Source: Paenibacillus cookii
GTDB taxonomy: Bacteria; Bacillota; Bacilli; Paenibacillales; Paenibacillaceae
Direction of reading: 5' to 3'
Assembly: GCF_018333375.1 (NCBI RefSeq)
Contig: NZ_BORW01000001.1
Coordinates: forward strand, 310,001-374,000
DNA: 64,000 nt
A model generated the notes under the pieces. The model saw nothing but the letters and a program-made list of their open reading frames with translations. It did no database searches and was not told the origin of the DNA. A program made the translations under genes and the position numbers. Each line of letters begins with the position of its first letter. Position 1 is the first letter of the stretch. This document shows positions 1 to 10,920 of this stretch, one piece after another.

Positions 1-49
1 GACTGCTCCACCCCGCGTCGTTAAGTCGTAATAAATAGCGACAAGAATT

Positions 50-79
50 AATATACAGCATAAGTATAAGATACGTCAA
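50..79 (-). promoter_or_regulatory. Candidate promoter reading out of the window
   Basis: On the minus strand TTGACG (74-79) and TATATT (50-55) are separated by 18 bp, a fair match to a SigA promoter. It would drive a gene to the left of the window. No RNA data; only the two hexamers support it. Confidence 0.4.
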
Positions 80-134
80 GTATTTTTTGCAGGAAATTTA
101 TACGAAGGGGATGGCAAGGCCAAAACGAGGCGGC

Positions 135-299
135 TTATGGGATGAATCGCACGCCGTATCTCCCTTTGCGCGAACGGAATATCTCCACGAGACGCGGGTC
201 GTCGTAGCCGTAAATCCAGCCGTTTTGCTCCAGCCTTTTGGCGAGGCAGCCCGCCTGGAATTTCGATTTGTATAGTTTGCCGAAATAAACCCATTGCAT
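135..299 (-). CDS. Small hypothetical protein, 54 aa
   Basis: A short reading frame starts with ATG at 299 behind GGAGG with a 7-nt spacer and stops at TAA 135-137. The product begins MQWVYFGKLYKSKFQAG and ends GVRFIP; it is basic and aromatic (several Tyr, Trp, Phe), has no signal peptide or membrane segment, and contains a GYDDPRLVEIF stretch. A longer frame overlapping it on the same strand lacks a comparable ribosome-binding site. I do not recognise a named family. It may have its own transcript, since the next gene (YitT) diverges. Function unknown. Confidence 0.7.
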   Translation of the reverse strand: MQWVYFGKLYKSKFQAGCLAKRLEQNGWIYGYDDPRLVEIFRSRKGRYGVRFIP

Positions 300-386
300 G
301 TGTTTTCCTCCTTTCAGGCATCATCATCGGTATCGATGGCTATTGTTGCCGGAAGTCGGGCTCGTCATGCATTTTTCCATATTTCT

Positions 387-415
387 TTGAGATTATTTCG
401 AAATTAATTTATAAT
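387..415 (+). promoter_or_regulatory. SigA-type promoter upstream of the YitT gene
   Basis: TTGAGA (387-392) and a perfect TATAAT (410-415) are spaced by 17 bp on the plus strand. The start codon of the downstream gene is at 584, so the mRNA would carry a leader of about 160 nt. The rest of the AT-rich stretch 300-583 shows no other gene. Confidence 0.6.
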
Positions 416-583
416 ATTAACTTAGTTTGAATCAATTCCATAATGCCGTTAGCTGGTTCAATCAAGACGATTATAGCTCATATATCGTTTGGTATGTCTA
501 TAGATCGTTTCGTTTACCGTATTTTTAATCTTTTATGAAATTGATTCTGTTTAATAAAACTTTTCTGGAAGCGAGGAATTGGA

Positions 584-1450
584 ATGGCAAAAACACACAG
601 GAAACTCACTCCCGTTGAATTGTTGAAAAAATTCGTCTTCATCACCGCGGGGGCTATTTTAATGGCTGTCGCGCTCGAGGTCTTTCTCGTTCCGAACGAT
701 ATCATCGACGGCGGCATTACCGGGATCTCGATCGTATTGTCCAAAATCACGGCGCTCCCGCTCGGCATTTTCCTCTTTATCATCAACCTTCCGTTTTTAT
801 TCTTAGGTTACAAGCAAATCGGCAAAACCTTCGCCATTTCCACCTTGTACGGCATCGTCGTCATGTCCGTCACCACGCAGCTGCTTCATCATGTCAGCCC
901 GTTTACGAATGAAAAAATACTTGCCGTCCTGTTCGGCGGACTGATTTTGGGCCTGGGCGTCGGCCTGGTGATCCGGTTTGGCGGCTCCCTTGACGGAACC
1001 GAGATCGTGGCCATTTTGCTTTCGAAAAAAACCCGCATTCCCGTCGGTCAAATCATCATGATCATGAACGTGTTCATTTTTATCATCGCCGGTTTCGTAT
1101 TCGGCTGGGATTCCGCGATGTATTCGATCTTTACGTATTATATGGCTTCCAAAGTGATGGATATCGTGGTCGAAGGCCTCAACGAATCCAAATCGGTGAC
1201 GATCATTTCCAGCGAATACGAGGAGATTTCCCAAACGATCCAGGATCGGCTGGGACGCACCACGACGTTCATCTACGCGCGCGGCGGTTATTCCCGGGAA
1301 GATACGCAAATGATCTATTGCGTCGTCACCCGTCTCGAACTGGCCAAGCTGAAATCGGTCGTGCAGGAAATCGATCCGAAAGCGTTTATTGCGATCGAAC
1401 ATGTATCGGACGTGCTTGGCGGCAATTTCGAAAAAAGCGCCATTCACTAA
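584..1450 (+). CDS. YitT family membrane protein (DUF161 + DUF2179)
   Basis: A 288-residue integral membrane protein. The N-terminal two thirds hold about five hydrophobic segments (roughly residues 15-35, 50-75, 78-96, 108-130 and 150-175) with the family signature around NDIIDGGITGIS and RFGGSLDGTE. The soluble C-terminal part (about 205-285) is a DUF2179 domain. The family is widespread in Firmicutes, usually in several paralogues, and its biochemical role is not established; a transport role is sometimes assumed. The gene is monocistronic, with a promoter at 387-415 and a terminator directly after the stop, and is convergent with pyrE. The ATG follows a purine-rich GAAGCGAGGA stretch. Confidence 0.9.
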   Translation: MAKTHRKLTPVELLKKFVFITAGAILMAVALEVFLVPNDIIDGGITGISIVLSKITALPLGIFLFIINLPFLFLGYKQIGKTFAISTLYGIVVMSVTTQLLHHVSPFTNEKILAVLFGGLILGLGVGLVIRFGGSLDGTEIVAILLSKKTRIPVGQIIMIMNVFIFIIAGFVFGWDSAMYSIFTYYMASKVMDIVVEGLNESKSVTIISSEYEEISQTIQDRLGRTTTFIYARGGYSREDTQMIYCVVTRLELAKLKSVVQEIDPKAFIAIEHVSDVLGGNFEKSAIH

Positions 1451-1480
1451 CGATCCGTCCCATTGCAGGCACAAAAATGA

Positions 1481-1518
1481 AAACCCCCTTTCCTTATGCA
1501 AAAAGGCAGGGGGTTTTT
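1481..1518 (+). terminator. Rho-independent terminator of the YitT gene
   Basis: AAACCCCC (1481-1488) pairs with GGGGGTTT (1509-1516), with an inner CCTT/AAGG step, followed by a T run on the plus strand. Confidence 0.8.
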
Positions 1519-1530
1519 CCGTTGGCACGC

Positions 1531-1554
1531 AAAAAGCAGCCTCGGAAGGCTGCT
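1531..1554 (-). terminator. Rho-independent terminator of the pyr operon
   Basis: On the minus strand AGCAGCCT, a TCCG loop and AGGCTGCT are followed by five T. It lies just past the pyrE stop at 1565 and ends the pyrimidine operon. Confidence 0.85.
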
Positions 1555-1564
1555 CTCACGGTTT

Positions 1565-2206
1565 TTACGCGCCGAACGACGAAGGATCCGCTCTCCACGC
1601 TTGAAGCGCTTGGACATCGTCTTGTTGAATCGTTCCTTTTTCCAGAGCGACTTCCATCAACGCGGTATAGTTGGACAAGCTTTGGTACGGAATCCCCGCT
1701 TCGTTAAAGGCTTGCACGGCCTTGTCGAGCTGATAGCTGAAGATCGCCAGCACGGCCTGCGGCCGGGCTCCCGCTTCCTTCACCGCTTGGGCCGCCTTGA
1801 TCGAGCTGCCGCCGGTCGAAATCAAATCTTCGATGACGATGACCTTTTGCCCCGGTTTGATGCTGCCTTCGATTTGATTCTCTTTGCCGTGGCCTTTGGC
1901 TTTATCGCGGATGTATGCCATCGGCAGGTTCATCTTCTGCGCCACCCAGGCGGCATGCGGAATGCCCGCCGTCGCCGTTCCGGCGATGACTTCGGTATCC
2001 GGGTACTGCTCGCGGATGACCGCGGCGAACGATTCCGCGATATATTCGCGGATTTCCGGATACGACATCGTCAAGCGGTTGTCGCAATAAATCGGCGACT
2101 TGATGCCGGAAGTCCACGTAAAAGGCTGTTTCGGGCGCAGCGCCACCGCCTCGATCTCCAGCAAATACGCTGCGATTCGGCCAGGGATTTCTGCAAGGTT
2201 CGTCAT
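1565..2206 (-). CDS. pyrE: Orotate phosphoribosyltransferase
   Basis: Joins orotate and PRPP to give orotidine 5'-monophosphate, the fifth step of de novo UMP synthesis, in the cytoplasm. The 213-residue length is normal. The PRPP-binding motif VIVIEDLISTGGSS is at about residues 122-135, and the flexible catalytic loop with the RDKAKGHG stretch is at 100-107. The start ATG overlaps the pyrF stop by four bases (ATGA), which implies translational coupling. It is the last gene of the pyr operon; a terminator follows. Confidence 0.97.
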   Translation of the reverse strand: MTNLAEIPGRIAAYLLEIEAVALRPKQPFTWTSGIKSPIYCDNRLTMSYPEIREYIAESFAAVIREQYPDTEVIAGTATAGIPHAAWVAQKMNLPMAYIRDKAKGHGKENQIEGSIKPGQKVIVIEDLISTGGSSIKAAQAVKEAGARPQAVLAIFSYQLDKAVQAFNEAGIPYQSLSNYTALMEVALEKGTIQQDDVQALQAWRADPSSFGA

Positions 2207-2940
2207 GCTTCCAACATCTCCTTAATGATTTGTTCTGCTGCCGTTCTCGGCTTCTCTGCGGCTGTAATCGGCCGCCCTACCACAATATAGCTGCTTCCGT
2301 TCCGGATGGCTTCCCCGGGCGTCAGAACGCGTTTCTGGTCGCCCTGCTCGCTGCCTGACGGGCGGATGCCCGGCGTCACGGTAATAAAATCGGTACCGCA
2401 TGCCGCCGCAATGTCGCCGGCTTCCTGCGCCGACGCCACGACCCCGTCAAGTCCGGCGGCTTGGGTCAATTCCGCGTACCGGATGACCGCATCCCTCACC
2501 GTACCGGGAATGCCGATCTCTTGGTTCAGCATGTCCTGCCCCGTGCTGGTCAATTGAGTGACGGCGATGACGAGGGGTTTATCCAAAGAGCTGTCCGAAG
2601 CAAGCGCCTTGCCGACGCCTTCCAGCGCCGCCTTCATCATGTCCTTGCCGCCCGCGGCATGCACGTTAAACATGTCCACGCCAAGGCGGGTGATGCTTTC
2701 CGCTCCACCCTTGACCGTGTTGGGGATATCATGCATTTTCAGATCGAGGAATACTTTGTATCCCCGGGTTTTCAAATCGCGCACAAAATCAGGGCCTGCA
2801 GCGTAATACAGCTGCATGCCCACCTTCATGTAACAAGGGATGCCTTCAAGCTCCCGCAGCAATGCCGCGGCTTGACCCGCATCCGGGTAATCGAGGGCCA
2901 CGATTAAGCGGCCCGCCATTTCCCTGTAACGTTCATCCAT
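2203..2940 (-). CDS. pyrF: Orotidine 5'-phosphate decarboxylase
   Basis: Decarboxylates OMP to UMP, the last step of the pathway. The start at 2940 (MDERYREM) is chosen because AGGGGAGG lies 10 nt upstream; a longer frame would run past this site. The product is 245 residues. The catalytic D-x-K-x-x-D motif is present as DLKMHDIPNT (about 66-75), and the phosphate-binding GIRPSGS loop lies near the C-terminal third. It is separated from carB by 16 bp and overlaps pyrE by 4 bp. In B. subtilis pyrK and pyrD sit between carB and pyrF; here there is no room for them. Confidence 0.96.
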   Translation of the reverse strand: MDERYREMAGRLIVALDYPDAGQAAALLRELEGIPCYMKVGMQLYYAAGPDFVRDLKTRGYKVFLDLKMHDIPNTVKGGAESITRLGVDMFNVHAAGGKDMMKAALEGVGKALASDSSLDKPLVIAVTQLTSTGQDMLNQEIGIPGTVRDAVIRYAELTQAAGLDGVVASAQEAGDIAAACGTDFITVTPGIRPSGSEQGDQKRVLTPGEAIRNGSSYIVVGRPITAAEKPRTAAEQIIKEMLEA

Positions 2941-2956
2941 TGATCTCGGCCCTCCC

Positions 2957-5900
2957 CTAGCGTACGGCAAATGCCGGCATGGCTTGGGACGAGAAGTTGA
3001 TCGTATCCAGCATATTCAGAAGCGCTCTGACGGTATCCAGCGAGGTCATGCATACGACTCCGTTTTCGACCGCTTCGCGGCGAATGCGGAATCCGTCGCG
3101 TTCCGGCGTTTTGCCTTTCGTCAGCGTATTGAAGACGAACTGCGCTTCGCCGTTGCGGATCAGGTCGAGAATGTTCGGCGTGCCGTCGCTCAATTTTTGC
3201 ACCGTCGTCACGAGGATGCCGGCTTCGGTGAGCGCTTGCGCCGTTCCGCCCGTCGCGTAAATTTTGTAGCCCAGGCGTCTGAAGCCTTTCATGAGCTTGA
3301 CCGCTTCCTCTTTATCCTTGTCGGCGACGGTCACGATGATCGCGCCGGTGGAAGGAATCTTCATGCCTGCGCCGATCAAGCCTTTGTAGAGCGCTTTGGC
3401 ATATTGCAGGTCGCGTCCCATCACTTCGCCCGTCGATTTCATTTCGGGACCGAGGGTCGGCTCGACGCGGCGCAGCTTCGCGAAGGAGAATACCGGCACT
3501 TTGACCGAGACGTAGTCGCTTTCCGGCCACATGCCTTCTTCGTAGCCGAGATCCTTCAGCTTTTTGCCGAGGATCGCTTGCGTGGCGAGGTTCGCCATCG
3601 GGATCGTCGTTACTTTGCTCAGGAACGGCACCGTCCGGGAGGAACGAGGGTTGACTTCGATCACGTAGACTTCGTCTTGGTAGATGACGAACTGGATGTT
3701 CACCAGGCCGACGGTTTTCAGTTCCTTGGCGATGCGCGTCGTGATGCTGACGACTTTATCTTTCAGATGCTGTTCCAGGTGCTGCGGCGGATACACCGCG
3801 ATCGAGTCGCCGGAGTGTACCCCTGCGCGTTCGATATGCTCCATGATGCCCGGGATGACGACCGTTTCGCCGTCGCAGATGGCGTCGACTTCGACTTCCT
3901 TGCCCAGCATGTAACGGTCGATCAGGACCGGATGCTCCGGATTGATTTTGACCGCTTCTTCCATGTAGCTCAGCAGTTCGGCGTCGGAGTATACGATTTC
4001 CATCGCCCGGCCGCCCAGGACGTAAGAAGGTCTTACGAGCACCGGATAACCAAGCGCTTGCGCCGTTCCGACGGCTTCGTCCACCGACGTCACCGTGCTG
4101 CCTTTCGGCTGGGCGATATCGAGGCGGGAGAGCAGCGCTTCGAATTTTTTGCGGTCTTCGGCTTCATCGATGCTTTCAAGGCTTGTGCCGAGAATCGGAA
4201 CGCCTGCCGCGCTCAGCGGTCCCGCCAGGTTGATGGCCGTTTGTCCGCCGAACTGCACGATGACGCCGATCGGTTTTTCCTGCTCGATGACGTTCATGAC
4301 GTCCTCGAAGAACAGCGGCTCGAAGTACAGGCGATCCGACGTGTTGAAGTCCGTCGATACCGTTTCAGGGTTGTTGTTGATGATCACCGCTTCGTAGCCC
4401 GCGTTTTGGATCGCCCAAACCGCGTGCACCGTCGAGTAGTCGAATTCGATCCCTTGCCCGATCCGGATCGGTCCCGAGCCCAGGACGACCACTTTCTCCT
4501 TGTTCGATGCCGTCACTTCGTTTTCCGTTTCATACGTCGAGTAGTAGTATGGCGTGGAGGCCTCGAACTCGGCCGCGCACGTATCTACCATTTTGTATAC
4601 CGGACGCAATCCCTGCTGCAGGCGGTACTCGCGCACTTCCGATTCCTTCGTGTAGCTGTCCGCGGATGCCAGCGTGCGCAGCTCGGCGATTGCCCGGTCG
4701 GTGAATCCGAGACGCTTGGCTTCATACAGCGTTTCCGGCGTCAGTTCTTTTTGCTGGATTTGGGCTTCGAAAGCGATCAGGCCTTGCAGCTTATCGAGGA
4801 ACCACCAATCCACCTTGGTCAAATCCTGGACCGTTTGCAAATCATAGCCGCGGCGGAATGCTTCGGCGATCAGGAAGATGCGCTCGTCGTCGGCTTTGAC
4901 GAGGCGTTCTTTCAACACGTCCTCGCTCAGTTCCTCGGCGCCTTTCAGGTAGAAGCGGTGTACGCCGATCTCGAGGGAGCGAATCGCTTTGTGAATGGAT
5001 TCCTCGAACGTCCGTCCGATCGCCATAACCTCGCCGGTCGCTTTCATCTGGGTTCCGAGCTTGCGGTTGGCATGAATGAATTTATCGAAAGGCCAGCGCG
5101 GGATTTTGCTGACGATGTAATCCAGCGTCGGCTCGAAACATGCGTAGGTTTGGCCGGTTACCGGATTGACGAGTTCGTCGAGCGTGTAACCGAGCGCGAT
5201 TTTGGCAGCCATCTTCGCGATCGGGTAACCGGTCGCTTTGGAAGCGAGCGCCGACGAGCGGCTGACCCGCGGGTTGACTTCGATGACGTAATATTGGTAG
5301 CTGTGCGGATCGAGCGCGAACTGCACGTTGCATCCGCCTTCGATGTTCAGGGCGCGGATGATTTTCAGGGACGCCGATCTCAGCATTTGGTATTCGCGGT
5401 CGGACAACGTTTGGCTTGGAGCCACGACGATGCTGTCGCCCGTATGGACGCCGACAGGGTCGAAGTTTTCCATGTTGCAGACGACGATGCAGTTGTCGTT
5501 GGCGTCGCGCATCACTTCGTATTCGACTTCCTTCATGCCCGCGATGCTCTTCTCGATCAAGCACTGTCCGATCGGGCTGTAGCGGATGCCGGAGGAAACC
5601 GTCTCGCGGAGCTCCTCTTCGGTCGCGCAAATGCCGCCGCCCGTTCCGCCGAGCGTGTAAGCCGGACGAACGATGACCGGATATCCGACCTCATCCGCGA
5701 ACTTCAGCGCCTCTTCGAGCGTCGTCACGATCGTGCTCTCCGGAACCGGCTGCTCCAGCTCGCGCATCAGCTCGCGGAACAGGTCGCGGTCTTCGGCTTT
5801 TTCGATGGAGGTCAGCTGCGTTCCGAGCAACTTCACGTTCTCCTGCTCCAGGATGCCCGCTTTCGCAAGCTCCACCGCCATGTTGAGGCCGGTTTGGCCG

Positions 5901-6172
5901 CCAAGCGTCGGCAGAAGTCCGTCCGGACGCTCCTGGCGGATGATTTGGGTCACGAAGTCCAGCGTAATAGGTTCGATATAGACTTTGTCGGCCATGTTGG
6001 TGTCGGTCATGATCGTAGCCGGGTTGCTGTTGATCAGGACAACCTCCACGCCTTCTTCTTTCAGGGCTTCGCAGGCCTGCGTGCCCGCATAGTCAAATTC
6101 CGCCGCTTGGCCGATGACGATCGGGCCCGAGCCGATAACGAGGATTTTCTTAAGTTGTTTGTTAAGTGGCAT
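2957..6172 (-). CDS. carB: Carbamoyl phosphate synthase, large subunit
   Basis: Makes carbamoyl phosphate from bicarbonate, ammonia (channelled from CarA) and two ATP. The 1,071-residue protein has the expected two-fold repeat: each half opens with an ATP-grasp preatp segment ([21 protein letters not shown] near residue 11 and [20 protein letters not shown] near residue 560) and carries an ATP-grasp fold with paired [16 protein letters not shown] motifs. The C-terminal 130 residues are a methylglyoxal-synthase-like allosteric domain. The RBS AAAGGAG overlaps the end of carA, and only 2 bp separate the genes. There is no second carAB in the window, so I assume this pair serves pyrimidines and possibly arginine. 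Confidence 0.97.
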   Translation of the reverse strand: MPLNKQLKKILVIGSGPIVIGQAAEFDYAGTQACEALKEEGVEVVLINSNPATIMTDTNMADKVYIEPITLDFVTQIIRQERPDGLLPTLGGQTGLNMAVELAKAGILEQENVKLLGTQLTSIEKAEDRDLFRELMRELEQPVPESTIVTTLEEALKFADEVGYPVIVRPAYTLGGTGGGICATEEELRETVSSGIRYSPIGQCLIEKSIAGMKEVEYEVMRDANDNCIVVCNMENFDPVGVHTGDSIVVAPSQTLSDREYQMLRSASLKIIRALNIEGGCNVQFALDPHSYQYYVIEVNPRVSRSSALASKATGYPIAKMAAKIALGYTLDELVNPVTGQTYACFEPTLDYIVSKIPRWPFDKFIHANRKLGTQMKATGEVMAIGRTFEESIHKAIRSLEIGVHRFYLKGAEELSEDVLKERLVKADDERIFLIAEAFRRGYDLQTVQDLTKVDWWFLDKLQGLIAFEAQIQQKELTPETLYEAKRLGFTDRAIAELRTLASADSYTKESEVREYRLQQGLRPVYKMVDTCAAEFEASTPYYYSTYETENEVTASNKEKVVVLGSGPIRIGQGIEFDYSTVHAVWAIQNAGYEAVIINNNPETVSTDFNTSDRLYFEPLFFEDVMNVIEQEKPIGVIVQFGGQTAINLAGPLSAAGVPILGTSLESIDEAEDRKKFEALLSRLDIAQPKGSTVTSVDEAVGTAQALGYPVLVRPSYVLGGRAMEIVYSDAELLSYMEEAVKINPEHPVLIDRYMLGKEVEVDAICDGETVVIPGIMEHIERAGVHSGDSIAVYPPQHLEQHLKDKVVSITTRIAKELKTVGLVNIQFVIYQDEVYVIEVNPRSSRTVPFLSKVTTIPMANLATQAILGKKLKDLGYEEGMWPESDYVSVKVPVFSFAKLRRVEPTLGPEMKSTGEVMGRDLQYAKALYKGLIGAGMKIPSTGAIIVTVADKDKEEAVKLMKGFRRLGYKIYATGGTAQALTEAGILVTTVQKLSDGTPNILDLIRNGEAQFVFNTLTKGKTPERDGFRIRREAVENGVVCMTSLDTVRALLNMLDTINFSSQAMPAFAVR

Positions 6173-6174
6173 AA

Positions 6175-7305
6175 TTAACGTTCTCCTTTCGCGGCTGCAG
6201 CCAGTTCAGCCTGACGCGGGTTTGCCGGGTTTTGCTGTTTATGTTCTCTGATCATGTCAAGGAATTGATCGAATAGATAGCCGTTGTCGTACGGTCCCGG
6301 CGCTGCTTCCGGGTGATACTGCACGGTGAATGCCGGATATTTTTTATGCTTCAAGCCTTCGATGGTTTTGTCGTTGTTGTTGATGTGCGTCACTTCAAGC
6401 TCCGTGCCTGCGATCGAATCTTCTTTGACCGTATAGCCGTGGTTTTGGGAAGTGATGTAGCAGCGGTTCGTTTTCAGGTCCTTGACCGGATGGTTGCCGC
6501 CGCGGTGTCCGAATTTCAGCTTCTCCGTATCGGCGCCGCAAGCGAGCGCGAACAGCTGATGTCCGAGGCAGATGCCGAAAATCGGATATTCGCCGAGCAG
6601 TTCCTGGATCGTCCGAATCGCATGCGGCACATCTTTCGGATCCCCGGGGCCGTTGGACAACTGGATGCCATCCGGATTGAGGCGGCGGATTTCGTCGGCC
6701 GTCGTGTCCTGCGGCACGACCACCACGTCGCATCCGCGGGCGGTCAGCTCGCGCAGAATGCCGGTTTTGGCGCCGTAGTCCACGAGTACGATCCGCTCTC
6801 TCGATCCCGGGCTGCTGTACACATGTTTGGTAGACACCGTAGCCACCTGATTCGTCAGAATCGGACTGGCCGCCAGGCGTTCTCTCAGCTCTTCCACCGA
6901 TGCAGCCGACGTCGTGAGGATCCCTCTCATCGTTCCGTGCTGGCGGATCATGCGGGTCAGCATGCGCGTATCGATGCCGCTGATGCCGACGATCCCGAAT
7001 TCTTTGAGCAGGTTGTCGACGTTGTATTCCGCGCGCCAGTTGCTTGGCACCGTTTCATGCCGTCTCACGACAAACCCGTTCACGAACGGGGCCACGGACT
7101 CGAAGTCGTCGCGCGTAATGCCGTAGTTTCCGATCAAGGGATAGGTCATCGTCACGATTTGCCCGCAGTAGGACGGATCGGACAGCACCTCCTGGTAGCC
7201 GGTAATCCCCGTATTGAATACAACCTCGCCTGTTTTTTCCCCTTCGGCTCCGAATGCACTGCCTGTAAACAGTGTTCCATCCTCCAGAAGCAATCTTGCC
7301 TGCAT
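6175..7305 (-). CDS. carA: Carbamoyl phosphate synthase, small (glutaminase) subunit
   Basis: Hydrolyses glutamine and feeds ammonia to CarB. The start at 7305 ([10 protein letters not shown]) is preceded by GAGGAG with an 8-nt spacer, giving 376 residues. The N-terminal CPSase small domain (1-150) is followed by a class I glutamine amidotransferase domain with the nucleophile Cys246 in GICLGHQ and the His331/Glu333 pair in YHPEAAPGP. The gene lies 83 bp after pyrC and 2 bp before carB, in the biosynthetic operon. Confidence 0.96.
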   Translation of the reverse strand: MQARLLLEDGTLFTGSAFGAEGEKTGEVVFNTGITGYQEVLSDPSYCGQIVTMTYPLIGNYGITRDDFESVAPFVNGFVVRRHETVPSNWRAEYNVDNLLKEFGIVGISGIDTRMLTRMIRQHGTMRGILTTSAASVEELRERLAASPILTNQVATVSTKHVYSSPGSRERIVLVDYGAKTGILRELTARGCDVVVVPQDTTADEIRRLNPDGIQLSNGPGDPKDVPHAIRTIQELLGEYPIFGICLGHQLFALACGADTEKLKFGHRGGNHPVKDLKTNRCYITSQNHGYTVKEDSIAGTELEVTHINNNDKTIEGLKHKKYPAFTVQYHPEAAPGPYDNGYLFDQFLDMIREHKQQNPANPRQAELAAAAKGER

Positions 7306-7388
7306 TCTACTCACTCCTCTGTCAAATACGTACTTTCTCTTTCTGTTCAAGAAAACGCGCTATGAATCTATCTTGAAAATCCGGGCCG

Positions 7389-8669
7389 TTATTCAGCCCA
7401 CACCACTTTTCCGTCCACCCATGTTTTCACCGGCCAGCCTTTCAGCTTCCAACCGGTAAAGGGCGTGTTGCGCCCTTTCGAAGCGAAGGTTTGCGGATCG
7501 ACTTCCCTTTCGGACTCGAGGTCGATCATCGTTAAGTCCGCGGGAGCTCCTTCCGCCAGCTTTCCTGTATTCAACCCGAACACTCTCGCCGGATCGGACG
7601 TCATGCGGCGTACAAGGAAGGAAAGATCCCATTGTCCCATGGCCACGAATTTCGTGTAAAGCAGCGGGAATGCCGTTTCGAACCCGACGATGCCGAACGG
7701 TGCCATTTCCATGCCTTTGGCTTTCTCCTCTTCGGTATGCGGCGCATGGTCCGTGACGATGATGTCGAGCGTTCCGTCCTGCAGCGCCTCGATGCATGCC
7801 TGCACGTCGCGCGGCGAGCGGAGCGGCGGATTCATTTTCCAGTTGGCATCCAGCCCCGGGATGTCCTCGTCCGACAACAGCAGGTGGTGCGGGCACACCT
7901 CCGCGGTGACGTTGATGCCGATCGATTTGGCCTGGCGGATCAGGCGGATCGACTGCTCGGTGCTGACATGGCATACATGGTAGTGCACGCCCGTCGCTTC
8001 GGCGAGAAGAATGTCGCGCCCGACGTGGATCGCTTCCGATTCGTTCGGGATGCCGACGAGCCCGTGCTTTTCGGCAAACTTGCCTTCCGTGACGCAGCCT
8101 TTTTCGACCAGCGAGTTTTCTTCGCAGTGCGCGATGACCGGCATATCCAGCTCGGCCGCCAGACGCATCGCATTTTTCATCATTTGCGCGTTTTGAACGC
8201 CCACGCCGTCATCCGTAAAGCCGATGGCTCCGGCCGCCTTGAGCGCGGCAAAGTCCGTCAGCTCACGTCCGAGCTCCCGGACGGTGATCGCCGCATAAGG
8301 CAGCACCTTGACGAGCCCCGCTTCGCGGGCTTTATCCAGCACCAGCTGCACCGTTTCAGGATTATCCGTCACCGGTTTGGTGTTCGGCATGCAGGCAATC
8401 GTCGTGAAGCCGCCTTTGGCCGCCGAACGGCTTCCGGTTTCGATCGTTTCCTTATGTTCAAAGCCAGGCTCGCGCAAATGAACGTGCATATCGATGAGGC
8501 CCGGCGTTACCAGTTTCCCGGCGGCGTCCGTGACTTCCGCGCCTTCGGCAGGCTGCCAATCGGAGTCCCCGTCGATCAAGGCACGGATGACTCCGTCCTC
8601 GAGAACGATATGTTTTTTCGTAAGTTCGCCTTGCTCATTCAACACGCTGGCGTTCTTGATAATATGCAT
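7389..8669 (-). CDS. pyrC: Dihydroorotase
   Basis: Cyclises N-carbamoyl-aspartate to dihydroorotate; a cytoplasmic metal-dependent amidohydrolase. The 426 residues match the class I bacterial enzyme. The metal-binding H-x-H motif is DMHVHLREPG (His62, His64), and the second signature is TDHAPHT near residue 305. RBS GGAGG lies 8 nt before the ATG. It is third in the pyr operon. The 112-bp spacer to pyrB is AT-rich and shows no second PyrR attenuator. Confidence 0.96.
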   Translation of the reverse strand: MHIIKNASVLNEQGELTKKHIVLEDGVIRALIDGDSDWQPAEGAEVTDAAGKLVTPGLIDMHVHLREPGFEHKETIETGSRSAAKGGFTTIACMPNTKPVTDNPETVQLVLDKAREAGLVKVLPYAAITVRELGRELTDFAALKAAGAIGFTDDGVGVQNAQMMKNAMRLAAELDMPVIAHCEENSLVEKGCVTEGKFAEKHGLVGIPNESEAIHVGRDILLAEATGVHYHVCHVSTEQSIRLIRQAKSIGINVTAEVCPHHLLLSDEDIPGLDANWKMNPPLRSPRDVQACIEALQDGTLDIIVTDHAPHTEEEKAKGMEMAPFGIVGFETAFPLLYTKFVAMGQWDLSFLVRRMTSDPARVFGLNTGKLAEGAPADLTMIDLESEREVDPQTFASKGRNTPFTGWKLKGWPVKTWVDGKVVWAE

Positions 8670-8781
8670 GCTGTTTACCTCCGCTCGTTGATTGGCGCTG
8701 TGGCTTCCAATCTATTGTATAATATTCATTCAATTTTGTGTATATTTATTAATACAATGGCGTGAAAATTCCTGCCTTCGC

Positions 8782-10283
<1,502 letters not shown>

Positions 10284-10302
10284 TTATCGCCCGTGAACAT
10301 GC

Positions 10303-10333
10303 AAAAAACTCCTTGCCGCTCATGGCAAGGAGT
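10303..10333 (-). terminator. pyr operon attenuator (intrinsic terminator)
   Basis: On the minus strand ACTCCTTGCC (10308-10317) pairs with GGCAAGGAGT (10324-10333), followed by six T. It lies between the promoter and pyrR, 59 nt before the pyrR start, so it works as a regulated terminator of the leader. Confidence 0.85.
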
Positions 10334-10429
10334 GAAAGTCGTTAGACATTTGGACACAGAGATTCCTTTCGTGGACCGCGCGAAAAACAGGCATGCGCAT
10401 GCCACAAAAGTGAACCTCGGTTCACGTTA

Positions 10430-10460
10430 CCTTGCCAGCCTCACGGGACTGAATTAAAGG
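10430..10460 (-). promoter_or_regulatory. PyrR-binding element (anti-antiterminator) in the pyr leader
   Basis: The minus-strand RNA contains TTCAGTCC, a short GTG insert, then AGGCTGGCAAGG, which closely matches the conserved PyrR-binding loop of Bacillus pyr leaders. Its position, upstream of the terminator at 10303-10333, is as expected. Binding of PyrR with UMP/UTP would stabilise this hairpin and permit termination. Inference from motif and position only. Confidence 0.8.
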
Positions 10461-10522
10461 TCTTATTCAGATGGATTGAACTGAAGCGATTTGCTTCAAG
10501 CTCGTTTCATTCAACTACAAGA

Positions 10523-10551
10523 ATTATGACAGACGGCCCGCGTATTGTCAA
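10523..10551 (-). promoter_or_regulatory. Promoter of the pyr operon
   Basis: A perfect TTGACA (10546-10551) and CATAAT (10523-10528) with a 17-bp spacer on the minus strand. The predicted RNA start near 10516 gives a leader of about 270 nt before pyrR. This leader fills the gene-free stretch 10245-10582. Confidence 0.75.
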
Positions 10552-10582
10552 CAGGCTTTTGGTCTTCCAAGCCGCTGTTATA

Positions 10583-10837
10583 TTATTCCGGGAGATTGCG
10601 GGATTGCTGCGGCTCAGGCCGGATCGCAGCCGCTGCCGGCTCCTCCGTTTTCGGCCGTTCTTGGGCTTTTCGCGGCGCAGGCTTCGAATCCCCGAATATT
10701 TCGTTCATTTCCCTTTTGACCTCGCGCAGCGCTTTTCCCGCGGAACGCCCCAGTCCCGGGAGTTTGCTGGGCCCGAACAGCAGCAGCGCCAACAGCGCCA
10801 GCAAAATGAATCCCGGCAGTCCGATATCGCTCAACAT
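10583..10837 (-). CDS. tatA: Sec-independent translocase subunit TatA/TatE
   Basis: Pore-forming component of the twin-arginine export system. The 84 residues show the standard layout: a single N-terminal transmembrane helix (about 5-21), the hinge FGPSKLPGLGR (about 22-32), an amphipathic helix with KALREVKREM, then a charged, Ala/Pro-rich tail. AAAGGAGG lies 11 nt before the ATG. The gene follows tatC with an 83-bp gap; in most Bacilli tatA precedes tatC. Confidence 0.93.
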   Translation of the reverse strand: MLSDIGLPGFILLALLALLLFGPSKLPGLGRSAGKALREVKREMNEIFGDSKPAPRKAQERPKTEEPAAAAIRPEPQQSRNLPE

Positions 10838-10920
10838 GTCGTATGAAACCTCCTTTATAGATCGATTAACGCTTTCATGGGTAGCGGTTCCTTTTCCGCC
10901 TTACACGGCTTGTCCGCTTA

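Noticed and set aside
2984..6178. Very long plus-strand frame opposite carB, and similar ones opposite ileS, bshC and others
   Set aside because: Mirror frames of high-GC third-position genes; they are rich in Arg, His and Asp, have no RBS, and lie exactly over conserved genes.
8670..8781. Second PyrR attenuator between pyrB and pyrC
   Set aside because: The spacer is AT-rich without the AGGCTGGCAAGG motif or a terminator.
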